In this document: in pieces, positions 44,021 to 53,183 of the stretch
Position numbering within the stretch: position 1 is the stretch's first letter
Layout: each line of letters begins with the position of its first letter
Assembly: GCA_027486795.1 (NCBI GenBank)
Contig: JAIXOI010000048.1
Span: 62,001 to 126,000 of the forward strand
Direction: 5' to 3'
Origin: Sphingobacteriales bacterium
Lineage (GTDB): Bacteria; Bacteroidota; Bacteroidia; Chitinophagales; CAIOSU01
DNA length: 64,000 bases
Notes under the pieces: model-generated
Told to the model about the DNA's origin: nothing
Seen by the model: only the letters and a program-made list of their open reading frames with translations
Databases searched by the model: none
Program-made: the position numbers and the translations under genes

Positions 44021-44635
44021 ATGAAGAGACTATCGCAGATCATCTTTTTGCTAGGAATTGTTATTTGCTTCAGCGCTTTTATCGACAACAAGGCTCCTGC
44101 CATTAACAGGCAAGAGCTAACCGCGCCGAGCATGATGCCCAAGAAGCCAAGTTTTGCACTCAATAAGCAGGAACCTCTGCACCCATTGCTTACCGAAGTA
44201 TTATTGCCCAGCAAAGGTGGTTTAATACGCGGCGTTGATTTTGGCATGACCAGGCTGCAGATAAACCAATTAGAAGAGGCCTGCGAAGAAGCTGCTGGCG
44301 ATTTCAGGTCGAAATACTCAATTGCTTGCTCGATTCCAGAAATGGCTGCCTTTGCCGATGTAGTTTATGACTTTCAGGCAAATGGCCAAATGGACATGAT
44401 AACCATTGACTATTACCTGCAAGATGCTTACATAGCCAAAGCCATTTTCCACGATTTGCTAAAATACTACAGCAGCCAATTCGGGCAAAAGTATTATACC
44501 GACAGCGATGGTTATGTAATATGGGAAGCGAAACGCAATGCAACAGATGGCAAGCCACAAGACCTTACCGTGTACCTGAAAAAAATCGGCCGTGGCGAAG
44601 ACTCAGGAGTAAGCTTGCAGTTTGTAAAAAAGTAA
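44021..44635 (+). CDS. Exported protein of unknown function
   Basis: About 204 residues from MKRLSQII. The N-terminus is a signal peptide or membrane anchor (IIFLLGIVICFSAF). The mature part has a proline-rich linker then a mixed domain with GVDFGMTRLQINQLEE and repeated aromatic strands (YYLQDAYIAKAIF, YYSSQFGQKYY, GYVIWEAKR). I recognise no family. An ATG at 43997 is also in frame and would add eight polar residues; the later start gives a better signal peptide. It converges with the DUF5686 gene, 5 bases apart. Confidence 0.65.
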   Translation: MKRLSQIIFLLGIVICFSAFIDNKAPAINRQELTAPSMMPKKPSFALNKQEPLHPLLTEVLLPSKGGLIRGVDFGMTRLQINQLEEACEEAAGDFRSKYSIACSIPEMAAFADVVYDFQANGQMDMITIDYYLQDAYIAKAIFHDLLKYYSSQFGQKYYTDSDGYVIWEAKRNATDGKPQDLTVYLKKIGRGEDSGVSLQFVKK

Positions 44636-44640
44636 ACTTA

Positions 44641-47100
44641 CTACTGTCCAAACTCAATACCTACACGCACCCCAAACTCTCGGGTGCGGTTGCTGCTAAA
44701 ACCTGATACAAAATCAATACGCAGTATCCTAAATATATTCTCAATGCCCACGTTTACCTCGCCATAGTGGCCATATTCTGGGGTATATACGTAGTGGCCT
44801 CCCGCTACCAATTGCCATTTTAGCTTACGAATGCCTGGTATTTTATTAAACAAAAAACCATCGAAATGGTGCACATAGTGGCCCTCTACAAACCAATTAT
44901 TGGTGCTGTTTATATAGTACCGTAATAGTTGGAAACCATCTAAGTAGTTTTTTCCAAAAATGGTCCTATCGCCATAAAAGTGACGATAATCTTGAAAAGG
45001 TACTAACTTATTGTTCGCGAAACCACCCGTTTTTACTATAATACGAGAAGTACCCGCAAGGCCAAGTTTTATCTCTTCCGATATTTCAAACTCCAAATAG
45101 TCGTAGTTGGTTATGCTTCCGCCCACATTGGGTATACCTTTGCGATATGACAAATAGAAGGTTGGAAACTTACTACCCAATACAATCTTTTGGTCGGGCC
45201 GGGTGATATACTTGCTACCTGGGGTCCACCGCAGCCTTACGTTAAACGAAAGCGAGCGGTGCGTTCCATAATCGGCCCTTTCGTATTCAGGGTTTTGTGG
45301 TTGATTGGGTTCAAAATCGCGACTCTTTATTTTAAAAAGCGAAAGCAAATGGGTGTTCTCCAAGTTCCTGCGCTCTGTGAAGCCACCACCTGCCCAAACC
45401 ATCAAACCATTAACCACTTCAATACGATGCGAAAAGCGAACGAAGCGTTCTTCGTATGCTTTCAAAAAATTACGCTTGATAAACAAGGTATAAAAGGTGT
45501 TCATCAAATCACTAATAGCCTCGTCGCGGTTAAATTGGTAAACATACTGCCCCACCTCAAAACCTACAGAAGCATATTTACTTCGGTTGTAATAGTACGT
45601 GCTGGCTAAATAACCATTCCAGTGTCGATTGGTAAACCCATAACGCAACGCTGGGTCAACAATAAGCAATCTGCGCTTAGAAAACTCCTTAGTAATAGTG
45701 GGTTTAAAACGCAGGTTCCAACCCTCCATGGTATTGAAATGGATTAAATCATTAGTGATAGAGTTTGTTCTGATTGAAAATTTTCGATAGAAATTATTCC
45801 AAGTATACCCAAGCAATAAATCGAGTGGTTTAAACTTATTTGACTTGCGACTCAACGAATCAAGATAGGGCTTAGAGTTCATTAACACTTCTAAACTGTC
45901 TTTCCGCACATAATCATTCATCTCGGTTTCGGTAAGAGGCACTGGTCGATTGGCGTCCCAGTAGCTGCTATCCTTTTCATTCGATTCTTTAGATACCGAC
46001 AGCACCTCGTTGCTAAAGTCCTTTTTGCTTACCGGAGGGTTCAGTATATAATCTCTGTAAACTGCGACGAAATAGCCAGCGCCGTTAATACCCAATATGC
46101 TAAACGTAAAATCGATGTACTGCGATACTGGCATCCAAACGCTATCGTTTACGGGCACATAGGTATAGTTGAAATTAAGCGTATCCAAATAGTTTATTTG
46201 CGACTCTTTAACGAGCGTAAGTTCGGTGCTATGTATTCGCCAATCGTTTTCTACTATATAAATAAACCCCCTAAAAACAGGGTCAGATGGCCGCTTTGGT
46301 ATAACGGCTATTTTATTGATTAACTTGCCATCTTCGCTAAAAACCCCTTCTAGCCTAAATTTATAGTAATTAAATGCATTATCTGATAGTGGTGAAATGA
46401 ATATACGTTCACTTAAAAAATCTATCCTTAGGCTCGAAAGATAAAAATCAAATTCTGCCAAATCGCTGGCCCGGTTCCAGCTAAAGGTTCTGCTATCGCC
46501 ACTCACTTTGCTCGATATCATAACCTCCTTTACCTTGTCGGGCTTCATTACCGTAAGATCTGATATTGACTCGGACAAGTATACAATACCCGCATTGTTG
46601 CTGTCTAAGGTGCCATCAAAATTAACCTCAAACCCAAACACCTTGTCGGGTGCACTGGTTAGGCGCTGCATGCCCTTTACATATGCCTGGCAATTGAAGG
46701 CTTGCACTTGGTTATAGTATTCGTCGCGCTTGGCTATAGCCTTTCGCATAACCGGATACGCCGCGTCTTCCGATCCGCTTACCACCACCTCATCTAGCTT
46801 AAAGTCTTCGGCCTCCAGGGTTATGTCTTGCCGAAGCGCTTGGCTACCGATAACAATCTCAATAACCTGCTTTTTGTACCCAATAAACTGGTAAACAATT
46901 TGGTGTGTGCCCGCAGTAAGTTCAAGCTTGTAATTACCTTCTTCGTTGGTAGTAGTACCTAAAGTGGTGCCCTGCACATATACGTTGGCGAAAGGCAGCG
47001 GCTGGCCTTCTGCACTAGTTACTTTACCGGTTAAATCGCCACCATGGAGCCCCAACGAAATACAACACAGCGCAATAAAAAATATCAGCTCTTTTTTCAT
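44641..47100 (-). CDS. DUF5686 outer-membrane protein with carboxypeptidase regulatory-like domain
   Basis: The 819-residue protein has a signal peptide ending GLHGG. A CarboxypepD_reg-like domain (about 22-105: LTGKVTSAEGQPLPFANVYV, GTTTNEEGNYKLEL) precedes a KLDEVVV linker. The remaining 700 residues are the DUF5686 part, rich in alternating aromatic strands and ending in a beta-barrel with a terminal FGVRVGIEFGQ, the usual outer-membrane targeting end. The family resembles TonB-dependent receptors in layout but lacks a plug with known substrate. It is divergent from an intergenic region of 446 bases. Confidence 0.88.
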   Translation of the reverse strand: MKKELIFFIALCCISLGLHGGDLTGKVTSAEGQPLPFANVYVQGTTLGTTTNEEGNYKLELTAGTHQIVYQFIGYKKQVIEIVIGSQALRQDITLEAEDFKLDEVVVSGSEDAAYPVMRKAIAKRDEYYNQVQAFNCQAYVKGMQRLTSAPDKVFGFEVNFDGTLDSNNAGIVYLSESISDLTVMKPDKVKEVMISSKVSGDSRTFSWNRASDLAEFDFYLSSLRIDFLSERIFISPLSDNAFNYYKFRLEGVFSEDGKLINKIAVIPKRPSDPVFRGFIYIVENDWRIHSTELTLVKESQINYLDTLNFNYTYVPVNDSVWMPVSQYIDFTFSILGINGAGYFVAVYRDYILNPPVSKKDFSNEVLSVSKESNEKDSSYWDANRPVPLTETEMNDYVRKDSLEVLMNSKPYLDSLSRKSNKFKPLDLLLGYTWNNFYRKFSIRTNSITNDLIHFNTMEGWNLRFKPTITKEFSKRRLLIVDPALRYGFTNRHWNGYLASTYYYNRSKYASVGFEVGQYVYQFNRDEAISDLMNTFYTLFIKRNFLKAYEERFVRFSHRIEVVNGLMVWAGGGFTERRNLENTHLLSLFKIKSRDFEPNQPQNPEYERADYGTHRSLSFNVRLRWTPGSKYITRPDQKIVLGSKFPTFYLSYRKGIPNVGGSITNYDYLEFEISEEIKLGLAGTSRIIVKTGGFANNKLVPFQDYRHFYGDRTIFGKNYLDGFQLLRYYINSTNNWFVEGHYVHHFDGFLFNKIPGIRKLKWQLVAGGHYVYTPEYGHYGEVNVGIENIFRILRIDFVSGFSSNRTREFGVRVGIEFGQ

Positions 47101-47546
47101 TAAGTGGGTTTAAAACGCAGGTAGGTTACGCTAAATTATAAAAATGGTTGGTAAGGTAACAGAAAATAATAATTCGACACCTAAACCCGCTCAACTATGC
47201 GCTTTAAAACAAAGCCCAATCTTGTGCTATTATTGGTAGGGCTTGTAAGTTGATAATATTGATTAAGTCATTTACCTAAGGCCTTGAGTGCAATAACTGC
47301 ATCAACAAAAATTTTGCCGTGACCTTACTAAAGGCTTGCACCGAACCTTTTAGAAAAAAAGTACTTTGCAGCTATTTGAAGGCCAACGAAGAGCAAAACC
47401 GAAATATCTATACACACAAATTTGTTGAGTAATATATCAAGTCAACCTCTTATGATATAGTATAAAATCAAGCTCCCCCTAATTTTATACTAATGCTACT
47501 TCAATAAATGATTTAACAAAATCGGGTCGCTTAGCGACGAAATGAA
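47101..47546. other. Intergenic interval, possible short decayed frame
   Basis: It is AT-rich, with no clear promoter. A 50-codon plus-strand frame at 47283-47432 (starting GLECNNCINKNFAVTLLKAC) contains CNNC but has no ATG and no recognisable homology. I treat it as chance or a remnant. Confidence 0.35.
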
Positions 47547-48485
47547 TTAACCTCTTTTATTTTGCTCGGCTAGCAAGTAAAGCACTGCCATACGGATGGC
47601 TACGCCGTTCTCAACTTGCTGAAGGATTATGGACTGGTCGCTATCTGCCGCATCACTGCTTAACTCCACTCCCCTATTGATGGGACCTGGGTGCATAATG
47701 GTAATTTTCTTTGAAAGGCTATCCAGCAACTCTTTATTCACCCCGTAATACAAACTGTATTCGCGTAAGCTAGGGAAGTATTTAATATCTTGTCGTTCCA
47801 ATTGTATGCGCAGCACATTTGCCACATCACACCAGTTAAGGGCCTCTTTTACGTTGTGTGTTACGCGCACGCCAAGCGCTTCTATATGCTTCGGTATTAA
47901 AGTTGGTGGTCCGCAAAGCAGCACCTCGGCTCCAAGTTTGGTTAGGCAAAAAATGTTTGACAAGGCCACACGCGAGTGAGTAATGTCGCCCAATATAGCT
48001 ACCCGTAAGCCTTTAAAGTCTGTCAATTTCAGTTTCTCGCGCATCGAGAACGCATCTAACAGGGCCTGTGTGGGGTGCTCGTGGGTTCCATCGCCTGCAT
48101 TTATTATCTGGGCATTGATATGCCTAGCCAAAAAAACACAGGCTCCTGGGCTGGCATGGCGCATAACCACCATATCCACTTTCATAGCCAGTATGTTGTT
48201 CACAGTATCTATCAGCGTCTCGCCCTTTTTGGTTGACGAGGTTGAGGCCGAGAAATTAATGGTATCAGCAGAGAGGCGTTTTTCTGCCAGCTCAAATGAA
48301 ATGCGGGTTCGGGTTGAGTTCTCGAAAAACAGGTTAGCAATGGTGATATCCCGCAGGGATGGTACCTTCTTAATGGGCCTGTTTAATACATCCTTAAATT
48401 GGTCGGCTGTTTTGAATATGAGTTCAATGTCTTCGGTGTTTAGGTTCTTTATACCTAGAAGATGATTTACACTCAGGGCTGCCAT
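47547..48485 (-). CDS. pyrB: Aspartate carbamoyltransferase catalytic chain
   Basis: The enzyme transfers a carbamoyl group to aspartate, the committed step of pyrimidine synthesis. The 312 residues include the signature FFENSTRTRISFE, the GDGTHEHPTQALLD loop and MHPGPINRG near the C-terminus. Its ATG (48485) overlaps the last base of the pyrR stop (TGATG), so translation is coupled. No pyrI regulatory chain is nearby. The upstream TTG at 48488 is unnecessary. Confidence 0.96.
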   Translation of the reverse strand: MAALSVNHLLGIKNLNTEDIELIFKTADQFKDVLNRPIKKVPSLRDITIANLFFENSTRTRISFELAEKRLSADTINFSASTSSTKKGETLIDTVNNILAMKVDMVVMRHASPGACVFLARHINAQIINAGDGTHEHPTQALLDAFSMREKLKLTDFKGLRVAILGDITHSRVALSNIFCLTKLGAEVLLCGPPTLIPKHIEALGVRVTHNVKEALNWCDVANVLRIQLERQDIKYFPSLREYSLYYGVNKELLDSLSKKITIMHPGPINRGVELSSDAADSDQSIILQQVENGVAIRMAVLYLLAEQNKRG

Positions 48486-49036
48486 CAATTATCTTTATTA
48501 GTGGTTAATATCCAAACTTTGTCGGCTCCATCTTGGTCGTTCCACTCGACGCGTACTACTTCCGAAGCAATAGAATCAATTTTTTTGCCTACATAGTTGG
48601 CCTCGATAGGTAAGTGGCGCGTAAAGCGCCTATCAATTAGCGTTAGCAACTCTACTTGCCGTGGTCGTCCAAAATCCAGCAGGGCATCCATAGCTGCTCG
48701 AATAGTGCGGCCAGTGTACAACACATCATCTACCAATACTACTTTTTTACCTTCGATGCTAAAGTTAAGCTCCGTTTCGTTGGCAGCCAATGGTGTCTCG
48801 CGCCTACGAAAATCATCGCGATAAAAAGTAATATCTAGCTTGCCATAATCCAGTCTCAAACTTGGCTTAAGCTCCTTCAGGCGCTGGTATATGCGGTTGC
48901 TAAGATGGATACCCCTCGGCTGCACGCCAATTAAAACAGTATCTGTAAAATCGTTGTGATTTTCAATCAATTGGTAGCACAGCCTATCAATGGTAAGGGC
49001 AAACTGGGGTGTATCAAGTATTACACGTGGTTGCAT
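48485..49036 (-). CDS. pyrR: Bifunctional PyrR: pyr operon regulator / uracil phosphoribosyltransferase
   Basis: The 183-residue PRTase-fold protein has the PRPP loop VVLVDDVLYTGRTIRAAMDAL. IGVQPRGIHLSNRI and ITFYRDDFRR are typical of PyrR rather than Upp. In Gram-positive bacteria PyrR binds mRNA to attenuate pyr genes, but no attenuator fold is apparent here, so its regulatory role is uncertain. It is first of a two-gene unit with pyrB. A -7 box lies at 49055-49062. Confidence 0.93.
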   Translation of the reverse strand: MQPRVILDTPQFALTIDRLCYQLIENHNDFTDTVLIGVQPRGIHLSNRIYQRLKELKPSLRLDYGKLDITFYRDDFRRRETPLAANETELNFSIEGKKVVLVDDVLYTGRTIRAAMDALLDFGRPRQVELLTLIDRRFTRHLPIEANYVGKKIDSIASEVVRVEWNDQDGADKVWILTTNKDN

Positions 49037-49054
49037 AAGCAGAGGCTATCGGTG

Positions 49055-49062
49055 CAAATATA
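49055..49062 (-). promoter_or_regulatory. -7 box (TATATTTG) of pyrR-pyrB
   Basis: On the minus strand TATATTTG matches TAnnTTTG, 18 bases before the pyrR ATG. Confidence 0.55.
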
Positions 49063-49171
49063 CGAAAGGCAATTTGAAAATTCGGGAATTTGAAAATTTG
49101 AAAATTGAACAGATCACTTCTGCACAAAACAAAAACCATTTCCAAATTTTCAAATTAGCACATTTCCAAAA

Positions 49172-49813
49172 TTATCGCCCCCAACTCTCAGGTGCTTTGC
49201 GCCAATCTTGTAGAAGGGTCAATTGGTCTTGCTTTATTAAACCTTGCTCAACCGCTATTGGCAACAAATACTCATAGTTGCTCAAGGTATAATAGGGCAC
49301 TTTTGCTTCGGCAAAGTTCTTTTCGGCAACGCCAAAACCATAGTCGAATATGGCTACTACGCCCAGTACTTCGCAACCAGCGTCGCGCACTGCTTTTACG
49401 GCTTTTAGCGAGCTTCCTCCTGTGGATACCAAATCTTCCACCAACACCACTTTTTGGCCTTTCTCCATACGACCCTCTATTTGCTGTCCGGTACCGTGGC
49501 CCTTAGGTTCTGGGCGCACATAGGCATACGGTAGGTTCATTAAATCAGCCATAAGCGCTCCCTGGGCTATACCCGCCGTTGCTACACCCGCTATTATATC
49601 TACTGCTTCGAAACGCTCTTGAACCAAATCGACCAAACTTTCTTTGATAAAAGTTCGGATGCCTTGGTCGGACAGGGTAATACGGTTATCGCAGTATATA
49701 GGCGATTTCCAGCCCGACGACCATGTGAACGGTTCTTGTGGTTGTAGTTTGATTGCTTTAATTTGCAACAGTTTTAAAGCAATTTGATTTGCGATAGCTT
49801 GTTTTATGACCAT
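49172..49813 (-). CDS. pyrE: Orotate phosphoribosyltransferase
   Basis: The 213-residue enzyme makes orotidine 5'-phosphate from orotate and PRPP. It has FTWSSGWKSPIYCDNR at the N-terminus, the PRPP motif VVLVEDLVSTGGSSLKAV, and ARY-type core strands, all standard. It lies upstream of pyrR in the same direction, with about 135 AT-rich bases between. Its ATG overlaps the start of the divergent Nudix gene by eight bases. Confidence 0.95.
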   Translation of the reverse strand: MVIKQAIANQIALKLLQIKAIKLQPQEPFTWSSGWKSPIYCDNRITLSDQGIRTFIKESLVDLVQERFEAVDIIAGVATAGIAQGALMADLMNLPYAYVRPEPKGHGTGQQIEGRMEKGQKVVLVEDLVSTGGSSLKAVKAVRDAGCEVLGVVAIFDYGFGVAEKNFAEAKVPYYTLSNYEYLLPIAVEQGLIKQDQLTLLQDWRKAPESWGR

Positions 49814-50396
49814 ACCACTAAATTATACAATATTTAGCAATACCAATAGGCTGGTACTGCTCCAAAACGATAATTTACCCTTTTTTAACGGTGAACTGTC
49901 CGATGCCGTGCGCGAGTTTGAAGATGGTTTGGAGGAGGAAATTATTCTCAACTTTGCCGACTTAGATGCTGGCCTTGGGCGCGTTAAAGCCTGCTACCAA
50001 CAAGTAATATTTGCGGCTGGCGGATTAGTAAAAACACCCCAAGGCAAGCTGCTGGTAATAAACCGCTTGGGCTGCTGGGACCTACCCAAAGGCAAAGTAG
50101 AACCCGGTGAAACCATGGACCTTGCCGCCCTGCGCGAAGTGGAGGAAGAAACGGGGCTGCAACGCATTAACCTTGGCCCAATGCTTATCAAAACCTTCCA
50201 TACTTACCCACTAAAGGGGCACCAAGTGTTTAAAGAAACGCATTGGTACGCCATGACCGCCCCTGAACAAAAGCTAATCGCCCAAACCGAAGAAGACATT
50301 ACCCAGGCCATCTGGATTACCCCCAATGAGCTCCCCGGAATATTGCAGGATACTTATGGGAATATTAGGTTGGTGATTGAGGCGGGGGCGAAATAG
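49806..50396 (+). CDS. Nudix hydrolase
   Basis: The 196-residue protein has a complete Nudix box GKVEPGETMDLAALREVEEETGL (GX5EX7REUXEEXGU) at about residues 97-119. The N-terminal 75 residues are an extra domain common in Bacteroidota homologues. The family hydrolyses nucleoside diphosphates linked to another moiety; the substrate is unknown. It overlaps pyrE head to head by eight bases, so the two promoters must lie within each other's coding start. The motif is intact. Confidence 0.88.
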   Translation: MTIPLNYTIFSNTNRLVLLQNDNLPFFNGELSDAVREFEDGLEEEIILNFADLDAGLGRVKACYQQVIFAAGGLVKTPQGKLLVINRLGCWDLPKGKVEPGETMDLAALREVEEETGLQRINLGPMLIKTFHTYPLKGHQVFKETHWYAMTAPEQKLIAQTEEDITQAIWITPNELPGILQDTYGNIRLVIEAGAK

Positions 50397-50435
50397 CAAC
50401 AATATCACACTTTATGGTGTTACCCTAGGTAAATT

Positions 50436-50885
50436 ATGAAAACCCACCACATACTAATAGAAACCAAAGTGGAGCAAGATTACACCACGGTGTTTAATCA
50501 GTTTGATGAGAAGTTGTTTGATGCGCTGCAGCCGCCTTTTCCACCATCGGAGATATTGCGGTTTGATGGCAGCGAGGTGGGTGATGAGGTGCACATCAAA
50601 CTGTTCACAGGTTTTAAATGGCAGGTTTGGAAAAGCATCATCATCGAACGCACTTACGGCGAAACGCAGCATGTGTTTGTTGACAAAGGCATACAACTAC
50701 CATTCTTTTTGAAACACTGGGAGCACCGCCACCGTGTGCGTAAAGAAACCAACGGCAGCACTATTATCGATGATATTACCTTGGCTTTCACCTCACCACT
50801 ACTCTACCCTTTTTTTTATCCTGCTACTTATGCTCAATTTGCAATGCGCGTACCCATTTACAAAAAAGTGTTCAAAAAAAAATGA
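50436..50885 (+). CDS. SRPBCC-like (START/Bet v 1 fold) ligand-binding protein
   Basis: The 149-residue cytosolic protein has the layout of SRPBCC proteins: an N-terminal strand HHILIETKVEQDYTTVF, a helix-loop, several long beta strands (EVHIKLFTGFKWQVWKSIII, THHRVRKE-like region HWEHRHRVRKET) and a C-terminal helix. Ligand unknown. It ends in a run of lysine codons whose A-tract doubles as the U-tract of the lepA terminator on the opposite strand. Confidence 0.65.
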   Translation: MKTHHILIETKVEQDYTTVFNQFDEKLFDALQPPFPPSEILRFDGSEVGDEVHIKLFTGFKWQVWKSIIIERTYGETQHVFVDKGIQLPFFLKHWEHRHRVRKETNGSTIIDDITLAFTSPLLYPFFYPATYAQFAMRVPIYKKVFKKK

Positions 50886-50909
50886 GGATAAGCTTTAGCC
50901 ATCCTCATT
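50874..50909 (-). terminator. Terminator of lepA, overlapping the 3' end of the SRPBCC gene
   Basis: AATGAGGAT and ATCCTCATT form a perfect 9-bp stem. On the minus strand it is followed by a run of at least eight T, which is the poly-Lys codon run of the convergent gene. Confidence 0.85.
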
Positions 50910-50939
50910 CTATATCTACTTGGTTAGCAATTATTGCTA

Positions 50940-52730
50940 TTAATCTTCATTTAGTTTCAACACCGCCATAAAAGCTGCCTGCGGCACCTCTACGTTACCC
51001 ACTTGGCGCATGCGTTTCTTACCTTTCTTCTGCTTTTCCAATAGCTTACGTTTACGCGATATATCGCCACCATAACACTTGGCAGTTACGTCTTTACGCA
51101 TGGCGCTAATGGTTTCGCGAGCAATAATTTTGGCACCAATGGCTGCCTGTATCGCAATTACGAACTGTTGTTTCGGTACCAGGTCTTTCAACTTGGCGCA
51201 CAAACGGCGACCGAAATCATAAGCCTTATCGCGGTGTATAAGCGATGAGAACGCATCCACGTTTTCGCTATTCAGCTTAATGTCCATCTTCACCATATCG
51301 CCCACTTCATAGCCACTCATGTGGTAATCGAATGAGGCATAACCTTTTGAAATGGATTTCAATCGATCATAAAAATCGAACACAATTTCGGCCAACGGCA
51401 TATGGAAGGTAAGCTCCACGCGGGTTGGGGTAAGGTAGCTTTGGTTTCTAAGAATGCCACGCTTGTCCATACACAACTTCATGATGCTGCCTATGTATTC
51501 TGGCTTGGTTATCACCTGAGCCTTGATGTAAGGTTCCTCAACGTGGTCCAAGGTAGTTGGATCGGGCAAGTCGCTCGGGTTGTTTACCACCAGCTTTTCG
51601 CCCTTAGTAGTATATGCATAATACGACACGTTGGGCACGGTAGTTATTACCGTCATATCAAATTCGCGCTCGAGGCGTTCCTGTACAATATCCAAATGCA
51701 ACATGCCCAAGAAACCGCAACGGAAACCAAAACCTAGGGCAACGGAGCTTTCCGGTTCAAATATCAACGAGGCGTCGTTCAATTGCAACTTCTCCAACGA
51801 TTCGCGAAGTTCCTCAAAATCGTCATTATCAATTGGGTAAATACCCGCAAATACCATCGGTTTCACATCCTCAAAACCCTTAATACTCGGGGCAGAACTT
51901 GAAAAGTGCGTAATGGTATCGCCCACCTTAATCTCCCTTGAAACCTTTATACCCGTAATAATGTAACCTACGTTTCCAGCACTGATGCTTTCTTTGGGTT
52001 CGTCTTTAAAACGAAGGATACCTACCTCATCGGCTACGTATACTTTGCCTGTATTCACAAATTTTACCTTGTCAAACTTCTTTAGTGTGCCGTTTATGAT
52101 CCTAAAATAAGCCACCACCCCACGGAACGGGTTGAAGAACGAATCGAAAATCAAGGCTTGCAATGGGGCTTCTGGGTCGCCTTTAGGGGCCGGAATGCGC
52201 TCAACTATGGCCGCCAAAATACCCTCCATGCCAATGCCTGTTTTGCCACTGGCCAGCAGTATGTCTTCGGCTTTACAGCCTACCAAGTCAACTATCTGGT
52301 CGGTTACTTCCTCTATCATCGCACCGTCCATGTCAATCTTGTTAATCACCGGGATGATTTCAAGGTTGTTTTCGATGGCAAGGTATAGGTTGCTTATGGT
52401 TTGAGCTTGTATGCCTTGTGAGGCATCCACCAACAACAAAGCACCCTCGCAAGCAGCCAATGCACGCGATACTTCGTATGAGAAATCTACGTGGCCGGGA
52501 GTATCTATCAGGTTAAAGGTGTACTCCTCGCCATTGTGCGGATAATACATTTGTATGGCGTGGCTCTTAATAGTAATGCCACGCTCCCGCTCCAAATCCA
52601 TATTATCGAGCACCTGGTCTTGCATTTCGCGTTCGCCCACCGTTTTGGTAAGGGTAAGCAATCGGTCGGCCAATGTACTCTTGCCATGGTCAATATGCGC
52701 TATTATACAGAAGTTGCGAATGTTCTTCAT
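50940..52730 (-). CDS. lepA: Elongation factor 4 (LepA)
   Basis: The 596-residue translational GTPase acts on the ribosome, assisting initiation/biogenesis. G1 is AHIDHGKST and G2 includes [17 protein letters not shown] and NKIDMDGA follow, then the EF-G-like domains and the LepA-specific C-terminal domain ([17 protein letters not shown]). The start [16 protein letters not shown] at 52730 is normal. The frame extends to a TTG at 52739, but that lies within a TAATTTTG -7 box. Transcription would begin close to the ATG. Confidence 0.97.
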   Translation of the reverse strand: MKNIRNFCIIAHIDHGKSTLADRLLTLTKTVGEREMQDQVLDNMDLERERGITIKSHAIQMYYPHNGEEYTFNLIDTPGHVDFSYEVSRALAACEGALLLVDASQGIQAQTISNLYLAIENNLEIIPVINKIDMDGAMIEEVTDQIVDLVGCKAEDILLASGKTGIGMEGILAAIVERIPAPKGDPEAPLQALIFDSFFNPFRGVVAYFRIINGTLKKFDKVKFVNTGKVYVADEVGILRFKDEPKESISAGNVGYIITGIKVSREIKVGDTITHFSSSAPSIKGFEDVKPMVFAGIYPIDNDDFEELRESLEKLQLNDASLIFEPESSVALGFGFRCGFLGMLHLDIVQERLEREFDMTVITTVPNVSYYAYTTKGEKLVVNNPSDLPDPTTLDHVEEPYIKAQVITKPEYIGSIMKLCMDKRGILRNQSYLTPTRVELTFHMPLAEIVFDFYDRLKSISKGYASFDYHMSGYEVGDMVKMDIKLNSENVDAFSSLIHRDKAYDFGRRLCAKLKDLVPKQQFVIAIQAAIGAKIIARETISAMRKDVTAKCYGGDISRKRKLLEKQKKGKKRMRQVGNVEVPQAAFMAVLKLNED

Positions 52731-52736
52731 AGACTG

Positions 52737-52744
52737 CAAAATTA
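52737..52744 (-). promoter_or_regulatory. -7 box (TAATTTTG) immediately before lepA
   Basis: TAATTTTG on the minus strand ends six bases before the lepA ATG, so the message would be leaderless or have a leader of only a few bases. Confidence 0.5.
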
Positions 52745-52969
52745 GCGTTTTTTGGCTGAAAAAATCACCTTAAAATTGGGGTTTACAGGTTAGTTTAAAT
52801 TATGGCCTAACTGCATACCTACCAACATTGTTAAACACCTTATCGGTTTGAATGCAATTGTTATTGCCGTAACACTTGTTTATTTATGATTATTTTATTC
52901 AAATTAAACACATACCCTATTTATGGGTACCTCAAAAAATGGATAAACCACCAACGATGTGCATAAATA

Positions 52970-52995
52970 TATTTTTGGTTATCAACAGCTGTTGA
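52970..52995. promoter_or_regulatory. Palindrome TCAACAGCTGTTGA with a DnaA-box-like site and a -7 box between lepA and dnaB
   Basis: TATTTTTG (52970-52977) matches the -7 consensus. TTATCAACA (52979-52987) differs by one base from the DnaA box. TCAACAGCTGTTGA (52982-52995) is a perfect 14-nt palindrome. The rest of the 453-base gap is AT-rich with no gene. It could be a control region for dnaB. Confidence 0.4.
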
Positions 52996-53139
52996 AAACG
53001 CAAATAGTGCGGCTGCTTAAGCCCTCAATAACAACGGATAACGAATGCTTGCATAGGTTTGATTTTGTGGGTAAATACGTGGAGAAATATTGCACATTTT
53101 TAATCGCGTTTGCGTTCTTCTAAATAGGAATGATGGTGG

Positions 53140-53147
53140 TATCTTTG
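53140..53147 (+). promoter_or_regulatory. -7 box (TATCTTTG) of dnaB
   Basis: TATCTTTG matches TAnnTTTG, 36 bases before the ATG at 53184 and inside the upstream extension of the frame; it therefore supports the later start. Confidence 0.55.
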
Positions 53148-53183
53148 AACCCCTTGCAAAAAACAACTAACACTCACTTAACA

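Noticed and set aside
47283-47432. Short plus-strand frame containing CNNC
   Set aside because: No start codon, no recognisable homology, 50 codons; treated as chance or a remnant.
49037-49171. PyrR-type attenuator or riboswitch before pyrR
   Set aside because: I found no alternative hairpins or terminator there, only AT-rich repeats and a -7 box.
53130-53183. ATG start of dnaB at 53130
   Set aside because: The -7 box at 53140-53147 lies downstream of this ATG and the extra residues are not conserved in DnaB.
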